This document shows positions 34,487 through 43,243 of a DNA stretch of 64,000 nt, piece after piece (the first letter of the stretch is position 1; every line of letters begins with the position of its first letter). Where the stretch lies: the NCBI RefSeq assembly GCF_002081825.1, contig NZ_MUKU01000009.1, positions 62,001 through 126,000 of the forward strand. The letters are read 5' to 3'. The notes beneath the pieces were generated by a model that was not told the origin of the DNA, did not search any database, and saw only the letters and a program-made list of their open reading frames with translations. Origin of the DNA: Chromobacterium haemolyticum (GTDB taxonomy: Bacteria > Pseudomonadota > Gammaproteobacteria > Burkholderiales > Chromobacteriaceae). Position numbers and translations under genes: made by a program.

Positions 34487-35353
34487 TTAGTTCACGCCTT
34501 CCAGCGCGTTGATCCAGGTTTCCAGCTGAGAGAAGCTGGGCTTGGTGTTCAGTTGCACCAGGCGGCGGCCGGCGTCGATGGCCAGCAGCGGCGGCTTGCC
34601 GGATACGTGGGTGGTCAGCACCACTTTCACCGATTCGTAGTTGGACAGCTCCTGTTTGACCAGCTGGTGCATCATATTGGACAGCGGGTCCAGCACGCCG
34701 TAGCAGAAGAAGATGCCGATGAAGGTGCCCACCATGGCGGCGGCCACTTTTTCGCTGATCTCGCCCGCGGTGGCGCCCTGGCTGACGCTGTTCATCGCCA
34801 TCACGATGCCCAGCACCGCGGCCAGGATGCCGAAGCCCGGCATCGCCTCGGCGATCTTGTGCAGCGACTTGGACGGCTGGTTCAGTTCTTCATGAATCGC
34901 GTCCAGTTCCTGATCCAGCACGCCCTCCAATTCATGGGCGCTGATCTTGCCCATGGCCATCAAGCGGAAATTGTCCACGATGAAGGCCAGCAGCTTGGGT
35001 TCTTCCAGCACCAGCGGGTAGCGGTTGAACAAGGGGCTTTGACGCGGGGCCTCCACGTGTTCGTCCAGCGCCTTCAGGCCCTGGCTGGCGGTAATCAGCA
35101 GTTCGTACATCAGCAGCAGCAGCTGGCGCTGGAATTCCGCGTCGTACTTCTTGCGCATGCCGACGCGCTTGATCTGGCCCCCCATTTCCGTGAGCACGTG
35201 CTGCGGGTTGCCCAGCACGATGGCGCCGACGGCGGCGCCGCAAATGATCAGCAGCTCCACCGGCTGCCAGATCACCGACATGATGCCGCCATGCAGCATG
35301 AAGCCGCCAAAGACACAAACCAGCACGATCAGAATGCCGAATAATTGCTGCAT
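34487..35353 (-). CDS. motA: Flagellar motor stator protein A (MotA/LafT type)
   Basis: The 288-residue protein has four TM helices: two at the start (LFGILIVLVCVFGGFMLHGG, ELLIICGAAVGAIVLG) and two after the cytoplasmic loop (PGFGILAAVLGIVMAMNSV, VGTFIGIFFCYGVLDPL). The cytoplasmic domain carries charged torque-generating residues around RKKYDAEFQRQL. It is upstream of motB, 14 bp apart, and 17 bp downstream of the fliA-type gene. Confidence 0.92.
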   Translation of the reverse strand: MQQLFGILIVLVCVFGGFMLHGGIMSVIWQPVELLIICGAAVGAIVLGNPQHVLTEMGGQIKRVGMRKKYDAEFQRQLLLLMYELLITASQGLKALDEHVEAPRQSPLFNRYPLVLEEPKLLAFIVDNFRLMAMGKISAHELEGVLDQELDAIHEELNQPSKSLHKIAEAMPGFGILAAVLGIVMAMNSVSQGATAGEISEKVAAAMVGTFIGIFFCYGVLDPLSNMMHQLVKQELSNYESVKVVLTTHVSGKPPLLAIDAGRRLVQLNTKPSFSQLETWINALEGVN

Positions 35354-35370
35354 GTTTTCTTTCCTCGGAC

Positions 35371-36063
35371 TCAGGCCGCTTGTAGGCGAGCCTGCATTTT
35401 TTTGAGAGCGCTCTTGTTGATCTGGCAGACGCGGGCTTCGGTCAGCGCCAGCACCGCCGCGATCTCCTTGAGGCTCAGTTCAAATTCGTAATACAGTTGG
35501 ATCACTTGCTGCTCGCGCGGGTTAAGCGCCTGCAAGGCCACGGTCAACGCGCTTTTCAGCGCCAGCCGCTGTTCAGGATTGTCTTCCGCCGCCGGCTCCA
35601 GCCCCTGGGCCATCAGTTCGTCGAAGCTGGACAGCGCTTCGGCGTTGTCCGCCAGCAGCGCTTCCTGATAGGCCTCGGCGCTGAGTCCCAGCAGCTGCAT
35701 CGCCTCCGTCTCGCTGGGTTCGCGCCCCAGCTTGCGGCTGAGCAGGCGCAGGCCGTCGCGCACGCGGTGCGCTTCCTGTCGCACCGAGCGCGGCCGCCAG
35801 TCCAGCCGGCGCAGTTCGTCGAGAATGGCGCCGCGGATGCGCAAAATGGCGAAGCCGGCGAACTTGTCGTCCGGCTCGCCATAGCGGCGCAGGCTCTCCA
35901 GCAAGGCCATCAGCCCCACCTGCTCCATGTCCTCCCGATCAAACACGCCGCCGGCCTGGGATGACAGCTGACGCGCCACTCGCTTGACCAGGTGGGCGTA
36001 CTGGCGCAGCGCCTCGGCTTCGCCGCCGGCGCTGGCCGGGGCCTCGTCGTAACAGGCGTACAT
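35371..36063 (-). CDS. fliA: Flagellar sigma factor, FliA (sigma-28) family
   Basis: The 230-residue product shows region 2 (FDREDMEQVGLMALLESLRRY, FAGFAILRIRGAILDELRRLDW), region 3 (EAHRVRDGLRLLSRKLGREPSE) and region 4 HTH (LSLKEIAAVLALTEARVCQIN). The RLDW sequence at the region 2.4/3 border is typical of FliA. It should direct late flagellar genes of this second system and be held by the FlgM encoded nearby. It lies 5 bp after fliL and 17 bp before motA. Confidence 0.92.
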   Translation of the reverse strand: MYACYDEAPASAGGEAEALRQYAHLVKRVARQLSSQAGGVFDREDMEQVGLMALLESLRRYGEPDDKFAGFAILRIRGAILDELRRLDWRPRSVRQEAHRVRDGLRLLSRKLGREPSETEAMQLLGLSAEAYQEALLADNAEALSSFDELMAQGLEPAAEDNPEQRLALKSALTVALQALNPREQQVIQLYYEFELSLKEIAAVLALTEARVCQINKSALKKMQARLQAA

Positions 36064-36068
36064 AGGGC

Positions 36069-36512
36069 TTACTCGATGATCAACTTGCTAACCATCACCT
36101 CGCTGAACGGCGCGTCGCGTCGCTCGCGCAGGAAACCGCCGGCATAGGCCTTGGCCAACAAGCGCTGGTAATCGTCTATGCTCATCGCCAGCGCCTTGTC
36201 CGCCGGCAGCTCCGACAACGCTCGTACGGCGATGCTCTTCAGAAAGGGCAGTTGGGCCTTGACCTCCGCCTCCTGCTTTTCATTGCTGCGGAACACCAGG
36301 TCCACCGCCATGAAGCGGGTGGCGGATTCGCCGCCGCGCAGCATCACGATCACCTTGTCCATGCTGACGAAGCGCGCGTCCAGCGCCGCCGCCGGCTTGG
36401 GCGCTTCCGCGGCCTGCGGCGCATGCGAACTCAGCCACCACCAGGCGCCGCCGCCCGCGGCCAGCGCCACCACGATGGCCACGATCAAAATCACTACGAT
36501 GTTTCGGTTCAT
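36069..36512 (-). CDS. fliL: Flagellar basal-body associated protein FliL
   Basis: The 147-residue single-pass membrane protein has a TM helix at residues 5-27 (VVILIVAIVVALAAGGGAWWW) and a periplasmic domain with FVSMDKVIVMLRG, FMAVDLVFRSNEKQE and the C-terminal EVMVSKLIIE. The C-terminus ends like other FliL proteins, which support stator-rotor coupling. It is between fliK and fliA. Confidence 0.85.
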   Translation of the reverse strand: MNRNIVVILIVAIVVALAAGGGAWWWLSSHAPQAAEAPKPAAALDARFVSMDKVIVMLRGGESATRFMAVDLVFRSNEKQEAEVKAQLPFLKSIAVRALSELPADKALAMSIDDYQRLLAKAYAGGFLRERRDAPFSEVMVSKLIIE

Positions 36513-36529
36513 TCTTGTGCTTCCGCTGC

Positions 36530-37537
36530 TCAGCCCTGGCCCAGCCAGAAGCCTTGTCCATCACCCTGCCCCGCTTCCGCCAGCGCCCGCCCCGGCGCGC
36601 GTTGCGGCTGCTGTTGCCCCTGGCGTTCCTGACGCTGCTGACCGTGGCCGCCCTGCCCCGGCGCGCCTTCGCGCACTTCCACCGCCACCTGCGTGTATTG
36701 GCGATTGGACAGGTCCTGGCGCAGCGCGTCGCCTATGGCTTGCAGCTGCCGCACCACTTCACCGTGCGAGGCGGTCAACTGCACTTGCAGTGCGCCGGCT
36801 TCGTGGCGGATGGAGATTTCCAGAGAGCCCAGAGACGGCGGGTCCAGGCGGATCAGCGCGCGGTCCATGCCGTGGCTGCTTTGCACTTGCAGACGTTCGC
36901 CCAGCGCGGCGCTGAGTTTGTCGCCCCACTTGGCCGGCTGCTCCGCCGGCAGCTGGATCGGCGCCCACTCCGGCAGCGGCGCGCCGGCCTTGTCCTGCGG
37001 CTGCGGCGCAATGGCGGCCAATAGCGGCGAGGCGGGCTGCGCCTGCGCCGGGAGTTCGCGGCCGGCCTGGGTCTCGCCGGCCGCGGCAGGCTTGGCCGGC
37101 AGCGGCGCCAGGGTGTTGATCGCGGCGGACAAGGCGTCCGACGGCATCGCCGCCTCGGCGTTTTGACGTGGCGTCGCCGCCGTGGCGACGCGCGCGGCCG
37201 CGTCCACGCCGGCTTGCGCCAGCGCGCCGGCCTGAGACGCAAGGACCGGCGGCTGCGGCGCAACCGGCATCAGCGGCAGAGGCTGCGCGACGGGGACGCC
37301 GGGCTGCGCGGCCGGCGTTTCGGCCTTGGCTTCGTCGCCCGCGGGGGCTTCGGCGTCGGTTGCGACTGTCGGCGCGGCGTTCTGCCCGTCCATCAGGCTG
37401 GCCAGCAAGGCGCTGGCGAAATCGCCGCCGGCATCCGGCGCCGCCGCGTTCGGGTCCAGCAAGGGATCGGCCGGCGCGGCGTCGGCGGGCGTTGACGCGC
37501 CGCCGGCGAGAAGATTGGGGGGCAAGGATACGTTCAT
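36530..37537 (-). CDS. fliK: Flagellar hook-length control protein FliK
   Basis: The 335-residue product has a long Ala/Pro/Gln-rich, likely disordered N-terminal ruler region. A C-terminal FliK domain follows, with SSHGMDRALIRLDPPSLGSL, EISIRHEAGALQVQLTASHG and EVVRQLQAIGDALRQDLS. A Gln/Gly-rich tail follows. The start at 37537 (MNVSLPPNLLAGG) overlaps the stop of fliT. It would signal the export-gate switch through FlhB when the hook reaches length. Confidence 0.88.
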   Translation of the reverse strand: MNVSLPPNLLAGGASTPADAAPADPLLDPNAAAPDAGGDFASALLASLMDGQNAAPTVATDAEAPAGDEAKAETPAAQPGVPVAQPLPLMPVAPQPPVLASQAGALAQAGVDAAARVATAATPRQNAEAAMPSDALSAAINTLAPLPAKPAAAGETQAGRELPAQAQPASPLLAAIAPQPQDKAGAPLPEWAPIQLPAEQPAKWGDKLSAALGERLQVQSSHGMDRALIRLDPPSLGSLEISIRHEAGALQVQLTASHGEVVRQLQAIGDALRQDLSNRQYTQVAVEVREGAPGQGGHGQQRQERQGQQQPQRAPGRALAEAGQGDGQGFWLGQG

Positions 37538-37821
37538 GCTTGATTCCAGTCGCTGACTTCGGCGTAGGCGATTTGCGCTTCGCGCTGATGGCTCAGCGCG
37601 GCGATTTTTTCTTGCAGTTCCGCGGAGTCGGCGCGGCAAACTTCCAGCGCGTCGCGGTAGACGGCGCGCAAGGCGGCGCGCGCGGCGGCGTCCAGCGCCT
37701 GAGGCTGGGTGCGCAGCAGTTCCGCCAAGAGTTGGTCCAGCGCGGCCAGGCGTTCCCAGTCGCGCTCGGCGCAGGCGCGGCGGATGGCGGCTTCCAGCGC
37801 GGCCGGCTCAGGCGGCTTCAT
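37534..37821 (-). CDS. fliT: FliT-like flagellar chaperone
   Basis: The 95-residue, all-helical protein is Ala/Leu/Glu-rich (ERDWERLAALDQLLAELL; ADSAELQEKIAALSHQREAQI). Position between fliS and fliK and size match FliT, the FliD chaperone. Sequence conservation in this family is weak, so the call rests on context. It overlaps fliS by 14 bp and fliK by 4 bp. Confidence 0.7.
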   Translation of the reverse strand: MKPPEPAALEAAIRRACAERDWERLAALDQLLAELLRTQPQALDAAARAALRAVYRDALEVCRADSAELQEKIAALSHQREAQIAYAEVSDWNQA

Positions 37822-38200
37822 GCTGGTCCCGCACGCCTATCCAGCCGCCCTTAAGCTTGATCAGCAGCTGTTCGGCCTCGTCCAGCGCCGCCACGTCCAG
37901 ATTGACGCTGGCGTGGTAGAGCCGGTAGGCGCAGTAGTCGTAGAGCCGCGCCAGATTGGTAACCACCTCGCCGCCGGTGTCGAAGTCCAGCGCGCTGGAC
38001 AGGCCGTTGAGGATATTGATGCACTTGCTGATGCTCTCGCCCTTTTGCTCGTAGCGCTGGTTTTCCAGATGGCCGCGCGCGCGCGCCATTTCTTCCAGCA
38101 GGCCGTCGAACAGCACCAGCACCAACTGCACCGGCGAGGCGGAGTGGGTCTGCGCTTCCAGATTGACCGCGTGATAGCTGCGGTAGGCGTCGTAATCCAC
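37808..38200 (-). CDS. fliS: Flagellin export chaperone FliS
   Basis: The 130-residue product has typical FliS features: MDYDAYRSYHAVNLEAQTHS, ASPVQLVLVLFDGLLEEMARA, KCINILNGLSSALDFDTGG and NLARLYDYCAYRLYHASVN. It holds flagellin in the cytoplasm before export. It is followed by the overlapping fliT-like gene. Confidence 0.92.
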   Translation of the reverse strand: MDYDAYRSYHAVNLEAQTHSASPVQLVLVLFDGLLEEMARARGHLENQRYEQKGESISKCINILNGLSSALDFDTGGEVVTNLARLYDYCAYRLYHASVNLDVAALDEAEQLLIKLKGGWIGVRDQHEAA

Positions 38201-38227
38201 GTTGTCGTGCTCCTGTTCTAATCAATA

Positions 38228-38250
38228 GGCGGGAGGTCGTTCCTCCCGCC
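38228..38250. terminator. GC-rich hairpin between fliD and fliS
   Basis: GGCGGGAGG-TCGTT-CCTCCCGCC forms a 9-bp stem with a 5-nt loop in the 84-bp gap. There is no T tract on either side, so it may be an attenuator or mRNA-stability hairpin rather than a full terminator. Confidence 0.5.
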
Positions 38251-38284
38251 GAATTCAATGCGGCCAAGCAAATCCGGGACGGAT

Positions 38285-39628
38285 TCAGAAGGAAAGCATG
38301 CCCAGAGTCTTCTGCATGTCTTCCTGCATCTTCTGCAGCTGGGTGAACTGCGTCAGGTAACGCTTGTAGCTCTGGTCGTACTGGGTCTTCAGCCGCACCT
38401 GGCGGCTATCCAGATCTTTCTGGATGCGGGATTCGGAATCCTTGCGCAGCTTGAGCAGGCCGCTGCTGCCGTTCAGCCATTTGTCCAGGTAGTCGCTGCT
38501 TTGCTTGACCACGCCGTTCTTGTTGTCGCCGTTGACGAAACGATCCAGCGCGTCCGGCTTGTCCTTCAGGGTGTCGTTCAGCTTCTTGCTGTCCAGGCTC
38601 AAGCTGCCGTCGCGGTTGGCCTTGATGCCCAGCTGGTTCAAAGTGATGCCGTCGTAGGACTGGCGCAGCAGACCGTTGATGCCGTCTTTCAGACTGCGGA
38701 TGCCGGAGTCGCTGGCGAAGGGGCCGCCGGTCTTGCCTTCCTTGCCCGGCGCGGACAGGTCGGAGATGGCGCTGGCCAGCTTGTTGTAGCTGTCGACGAA
38801 GCCTTGCACATTGCTCACGGTGTCGGCCTCGTTGCGCGACACCGACAGCTGCAAGGGGGTGTCGCCCGGCTTCATCGCCTTGCTGATGGTCAGGTTGACG
38901 CCGTCTATGCTTTCGAAGGTGTTGGACGCCTGCTTCATTTGCACGCCGGTGTCCTTATTGCCCAGCCAGACGATGGCGTCCTGACCCTTGGTCAGCTCTT
39001 TGGGGCTGGCAAGACCGGTCTTGAGGCCGGCGTCGCTGACTTGGCTCAGGTCCAGCGTGACGACGCCGCTCTCGCCGGTCTTGCCGGAAGACATCACCAG
39101 CTGGCTGGTGCCGCCGTTGTTCAACACCATGGCGTTGACCTTGCCGCTGTTGCCGCTGGCGCGGTTGATGGCCAAAGCCAGCTCCGACGGAGACAGATTG
39201 CCGTCGCCGTCGCGGTCCGCGCTGCTCAGGTCCACTTCAAAGCTGTCGCTGCCCTGGCGGATGGTGATCTTATCGCCGGCCTGGGCCTTGGCGCCGGACA
39301 GGCTGCCAAAGGACAGCTGGTGGGCGGTGGCCACTTGTTCGATGAACAGCGAGTAGTTGCCCGGCTGGGCGTTGCCCTTGGCGCTGACGCTGCCGAAGCC
39401 TTCCTGGCTGATGCTGGCGCTCATCGCCACCAGGCTTTTCTTGGTGGTGATGCCGGACAGCGCGCTGCGATAGTCTTGCAAGGTTTTTTGCAGCTTGTTC
39501 AGCGCGTCGCCGCGCGCCTGCGCCGCCTTACTCTGGTTGTCCAGTTGGTTCTGGGCGTCTTGCAGGTACAGGCTGGCGGCGTTTTGGGCCAGCGCCGAGG
39601 GCGGGGTCTTGCTGAAATCGATAGCCAT
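38285..39628 (-). CDS. fliD: Flagellar filament cap protein FliD
   Basis: The 447-residue product has the FliD N-terminal coiled coil (AQNAASLYLQDAQNQLDNQS) and a middle domain with SLFIEQVATAHQLSFGSLSG, KPGDTPLQLSVSRNEADTV and the conserved FVDSYNKLASAISDLS. The C-terminal helix is KRYLTQFTQLQKMQEDMQKT. It caps the filament and folds exported flagellin. It is preceded by a 110-bp gap after fliJ in which a late flagellar promoter is expected but not clearly seen. Confidence 0.92.
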   Translation of the reverse strand: MAIDFSKTPPSALAQNAASLYLQDAQNQLDNQSKAAQARGDALNKLQKTLQDYRSALSGITTKKSLVAMSASISQEGFGSVSAKGNAQPGNYSLFIEQVATAHQLSFGSLSGAKAQAGDKITIRQGSDSFEVDLSSADRDGDGNLSPSELALAINRASGNSGKVNAMVLNNGGTSQLVMSSGKTGESGVVTLDLSQVSDAGLKTGLASPKELTKGQDAIVWLGNKDTGVQMKQASNTFESIDGVNLTISKAMKPGDTPLQLSVSRNEADTVSNVQGFVDSYNKLASAISDLSAPGKEGKTGGPFASDSGIRSLKDGINGLLRQSYDGITLNQLGIKANRDGSLSLDSKKLNDTLKDKPDALDRFVNGDNKNGVVKQSSDYLDKWLNGSSGLLKLRKDSESRIQKDLDSRQVRLKTQYDQSYKRYLTQFTQLQKMQEDMQKTLGMLSF

Positions 39629-39738
39629 TTGGAATCCTTTCGCTGTGCGCGGACCGGATCGGCGTCCGGGCGGAAGATGGATGGTAGTGACTGTTCAGTG
39701 CGACCGCCGTCCGGCTTTTCTTGAGCCGCCGTGAATAA

Positions 39739-40173
39739 TCACGCTCCGCGCAGCCAGGCTTGCCCGGCCAGTTCATCAGTTTGTTTCTGTTCTTTCTTCA
39801 GCCGCAGACGCAGCAGGCTTTCCGCCGCCTGATCGCGCACCTGGACCATCACCTCGCGGCGCAGACTGGCTTGCAGCAGCGCGCGCTGGCTGACCGCGGC
39901 GTCCGCCTCGGCCAGTTGCAGATCCTGCTGCTGCGAGGCCATCAGGCCCAGCAGCGCGCCCTTGTAGTCGGCGCAGTTGCGCGCCAAAGCCGGGTGGCCG
40001 GCATCGGCGCTGGCGCCGCTCTGGCCACACAGCTCGCCCATGCGCAGGATGTTGCGGCGGTAGCGCTCCTGCAACTGACGCTTGCCTTCCACCTCGCTTT
40101 GCAGGCGGTCCACGTCCTGCTGCCGCAATTGGACCATCAGGCCCAGGCGGCGCACGTCTTCGGGCTGGTTCAT
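39739..40173 (-). CDS. fliJ: Flagellar export ATPase accessory protein FliJ
   Basis: The 144-residue product is one long predicted coiled coil (LMVQLRQQDVDRLQSEVEGK; QQDLQLAEADAAVSQRALLQ), as in FliJ, the stalk of the FliI ATPase. It overlaps the fliI stop by 4 bp. Identification is by size, coiled coil and place in the fliEFGHIJ order. Confidence 0.85.
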   Translation of the reverse strand: MNQPEDVRRLGLMVQLRQQDVDRLQSEVEGKRQLQERYRRNILRMGELCGQSGASADAGHPALARNCADYKGALLGLMASQQQDLQLAEADAAVSQRALLQASLRREVMVQVRDQAAESLLRLRLKKEQKQTDELAGQAWLRGA

Positions 40174-41483
40174 GTCGCTATCATCTCCATCAAACCGTTC
40201 CGGCTGTCTTCATAACTCGCGGCCTCGGTCGCGCCCTGGCGCAGGAAAGCCTCCAGCCGGGGCATCAGCCGCACCGCGCGGTCGGTGTCGGCGTCGGCGC
40301 CGGCGACATAGCCGCCCAAGGGGATCAGGCTGCGCACTTCCTGATAACGGGACCAGGCGCCGCGCGCGCCGCGCGCCGCCTCCGCGTGTTCCGCCTCGGT
40401 CAGCTGGCTCATGCAGCGGCTGACCGAACGGCCGATGTCGATGGCCGGATAGTGACCGCGCTCGGCCAGTTCGCGCGACAGCACGATGTGGCCGTCCAGA
40501 ATGGCGCGCGCGGTGTCCACCACCGGGTCTTGCTGGTCGTCGCCCTCGGCCAGCACGGTGTAGATGGCGCTCATGCTGCCGACCCCGCCCTCGCCGTTGC
40601 CGGCGCTCTCCGCCAGCGAGGGCAAGAGACCGAACACCGACGGCGGATAACCGCGGGTGGCCGGCGGCTCGCCCAGCGCCAGCGCCACTTCGCGCTGCGC
40701 CATCGCATAGCGGGTCAGCGAATCCACCAGCAGCAGCACATTGCGCCCCTGGTCGCGGAAGTGGGCGGCGATGGTGTGGGTCAATTCGGTGGCCTTCAGC
40801 CTCATCAGCGGCGACTCGTCGGCCGGCGCCACCACCAGCACCGCCTTGGCCAGGCCGGCTTCGCCCAGCGAGTGCTCGACGAACTCCCGCACTTCGCGGC
40901 CCCGCTCGCCGATCAGGCCCACCACCACCACGTCGGCTTCGGTATGGCGGGTGATCATGCCCAGCAACACGCTCTTGCCGACGCCGGAGCCGGCGAACAG
41001 GCCGACGCGCTGGCCGCGGCCTATGGTGAGCAGGCTGTTGATCGCGCGCACGCCCACGTCCAGCGGCGCGGACACCGGCTGTTTTTTCAAAGGATTGATT
41101 TGCGGCGGGTGGGCGGCCAGCGGCTGTTCGCCGCCAAGGCGGCCCAGGCCGTCCAGCGGCTCGCCCAGACCGTTGACGATGCGGCCCAGCCAGGACGGTC
41201 CTATCATCAGGCCGCCGCTGTCGGCGGCCGGCAGCACCCGCGCGCCGGTGCTCAGACCCACCGGCTTCTTGAACGGCATCAGATAGGAGACTTCGCGCTT
41301 GAAGCCCACCACCTGGGCTTGCAGCCAGCCGCCGCCGGTGGTTTCGATCACGCAGCGCTGGCCGGTTTCCAGCGGACAGCCCACGCTTTCCAGCAGCAGA
41401 CCGGACGCGCCCACCAGGCGGCCGCTGACGGTAGCCACCGGCACCTCGGGCAGTTCCAGCCGTCCCAACGCCTGGCGCAGCAT
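40170..41483 (-). CDS. fliI: Flagellum-specific ATPase FliI
   Basis: The 437-residue product resembles F1-ATPase beta. Walker A is GLFAGSGVGKSVLLG; Walker B VLLLVDSLTRYAMAQREV; further LALGEPPATRGYPPSVFGLL. It powers unloading of export substrates at the flagellar type III gate, with FliH and FliJ. It lies 3 bp after fliH. Confidence 0.95.
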   Translation of the reverse strand: MLRQALGRLELPEVPVATVSGRLVGASGLLLESVGCPLETGQRCVIETTGGGWLQAQVVGFKREVSYLMPFKKPVGLSTGARVLPAADSGGLMIGPSWLGRIVNGLGEPLDGLGRLGGEQPLAAHPPQINPLKKQPVSAPLDVGVRAINSLLTIGRGQRVGLFAGSGVGKSVLLGMITRHTEADVVVVGLIGERGREVREFVEHSLGEAGLAKAVLVVAPADESPLMRLKATELTHTIAAHFRDQGRNVLLLVDSLTRYAMAQREVALALGEPPATRGYPPSVFGLLPSLAESAGNGEGGVGSMSAIYTVLAEGDDQQDPVVDTARAILDGHIVLSRELAERGHYPAIDIGRSVSRCMSQLTEAEHAEAARGARGAWSRYQEVRSLIPLGGYVAGADADTDRAVRLMPRLEAFLRQGATEAASYEDSRNGLMEMIAT

Positions 41484-41486
41484 GGC

Positions 41487-42194
41487 TTAAGCCTCCGCCT
41501 CGGCCGCCGCCGGCTCGTCGGCGTCGTGTTGCAGTTGTTCGCGCACCGTGGCGATGCAAGCTTCCAGCCGCTGCTGACAACCGGCGTCGGCCTCGGACTC
41601 CGGCGTGCGGATCCGGCATTCGCCGTGCGGCAGCTGCGCGTCGGCCACCAAGCGCCAGCGCGCGGCGCGCTCCGGCGCCAGTTCGCGGATGCGCTGGCAT
41701 TCCTCGGCGTTGAGCAGGACTTCCACCTCGTCCTGCTGATATTGGCCCGGCGGCAGCGCGGCCAGGGTTTCGTCCACCAGGTCCAGGATCTGCACCGGCT
41801 TGAGCGCCAGCTCGCAACGGATGACCTGGCGCGCCACTTTGGCCACCAGTTCCACCACCTCGTCGCGCATCGCCGCCTGGTATTCCTCGCTGACGCGGCG
41901 CAGCTCGGTCAGCGCGGCCTCCAGCGGCCGGCCCAGGTCGGCCAGCTCGGCCAGGGCTTCGCGGCGCGCCGCCGCCTGCCCTTCCTGGCGGCCCTGTTCC
42001 AAGCCCGCCGCGTAGCCGGCTTCGCGGCCGGCGGCTTCCCCGCTGGCCAGGCCTTCGTTGTAACCGGCGTCCATGCCCTGGCGGAAGCCGTCGGCGGCGG
42101 AGGCCTGGATCTGGGCGGAGTCCTGCGCGTCCAGCGGCAGGTCCAGCGCGCTGTGGATCAGCGGCGGGAAACGGAAGGGGCGCCAGGCCTTCAC
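41487..42194 (-). CDS. fliH: Flagellar assembly protein FliH
   Basis: The 235-residue product has an N-terminal region followed by Gly/Ala-x3-rich helices (GYNEGLASGEAAGREAGYAA), a hallmark of FliH/YscL GxxxG repeats. The C-terminal domain (DEVVELVAKVARQVIRCELALK; GECRIRTPESEADAGCQQRL) binds FliI. It regulates the ATPase and docks it at the C-ring. The 4-bp overlap with fliG indicates translational coupling. Confidence 0.88.
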   Translation of the reverse strand: MKAWRPFRFPPLIHSALDLPLDAQDSAQIQASAADGFRQGMDAGYNEGLASGEAAGREAGYAAGLEQGRQEGQAAARREALAELADLGRPLEAALTELRRVSEEYQAAMRDEVVELVAKVARQVIRCELALKPVQILDLVDETLAALPPGQYQQDEVEVLLNAEECQRIRELAPERAARWRLVADAQLPHGECRIRTPESEADAGCQQRLEACIATVREQLQHDADEPAAAEAEA

Positions 42195-43243
42195 TCGACC
42201 ACTTCCTCGGGGAATAGCTGCAGGTCGATTTCACCGGCCTGAGCCAACTGTTTGACCTGGGCCATGATGTCGGCGCGCACTTCTTCCACGCGGCTCAGCG
42301 GCACCGGGCCGGAGCGGCGCATCATGCCGTCGAAGTTCTGCGCCTGACGGCGCGGCATGGTCTGGACGATGGCTTCGCGCACCGCCGGCTCCGCGCCCTT
42401 GAGCGCGATGGCCCATTGCTCCAGCGGAATGTCTTCGCTGATGCGCATCAGCACGGCTTCGGTCTGGCGCGACAGGATGAAGAAGTCGTACATGCGGGTT
42501 TCGATTTCCTCGACGATGTCCGGATCGTGGGCGCGCAGCAGTTCCATCATGCGCTGGCGGTCGCCCGGCAGGCGGTTGAGGATGTCGGCGGTCTGCTGCA
42601 TGCCTTCCACCGCGGTGCTCTGGGTGTGCAGGCTTTCCAGACAGCGATTGACCAGTTCTTCCAGTTCTTCCAAGAGTTCGCGGTCCACGTCCTTGAGCCG
42701 GGCCACGTTGACCAGCACGCTGTCGCGGCTGTCCGCCGGCAACGCGTCCACCACCAGGCCGGCCAAGGCCGGCGGCAGGAAGGCGAGGAAGACCGCCTGC
42801 ATGCGCACGTGCTCGCCGGCGATGCGGTCCGCCAGCCATTGCGGCGACACCCATTGCAGCCGCGCCATCTTGGGACGGATGGCGTCGCCGTAGATGGTGT
42901 CCAGCACGCTGTTGGCGATGTCGCTGCCCAGCGCCAGGTCCAGCGAGCGCTTGAGGAAGGCGCGGCTGGCGCCATGCACCCCGCTCTGCTCGCGGTATTC
43001 GTCGAAGAATTTCTGAATCGTGGTCTTGACCGCGTCCACCTTGATGCCGCTCATGCCGGACATCGCCTGGGTCACTTGCAACAGTTCTTCGCGGCTCAGA
43101 CAGCGCAGCACGGCGGCGGCGGGCTCTTCGCCCATGCACAACAGCAGCACGGCGGCCTGCTCGATGGTGTTCATCGCTTCTGCGGCGGGCGCGGCGGCGG
43201 CCGGCGGCAAGGCCGGCGCTACGGCGTTATTGGTTTCGTCCAT
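42191..43243 (-). CDS. fliG: Flagellar motor switch protein FliG
   Basis: The 350-residue product shows FliG N, middle and C domains: EQAAVLLLCMGEEPAAAVLR, then EHVRMQAVFLAFLPPALAGL (EHPQ-like region) and the torque helix region MYDFFILSRQTEAVLMRISEDI. It forms the rotor ring contacting MotA and carries the direction switch with FliM and FliN. It overlaps fliF by 17 bp. Confidence 0.93.
   Translation of the reverse strand: MDETNNAVAPALPPAAAAPAAEAMNTIEQAAVLLLCMGEEPAAAVLRCLSREELLQVTQAMSGMSGIKVDAVKTTIQKFFDEYREQSGVHGASRAFLKRSLDLALGSDIANSVLDTIYGDAIRPKMARLQWVSPQWLADRIAGEHVRMQAVFLAFLPPALAGLVVDALPADSRDSVLVNVARLKDVDRELLEELEELVNRCLESLHTQSTAVEGMQQTADILNRLPGDRQRMMELLRAHDPDIVEEIETRMYDFFILSRQTEAVLMRISEDIPLEQWAIALKGAEPAVREAIVQTMPRRQAQNFDGMMRRSGPVPLSRVEEVRADIMAQVKQLAQAGEIDLQLFPEEVVE

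Noticed and set aside
38258-39724. 488-residue plus-strand frame opposite fliD
   Set aside because: Antisense to a well-supported FliD gene; no domain or ribosome-binding site.
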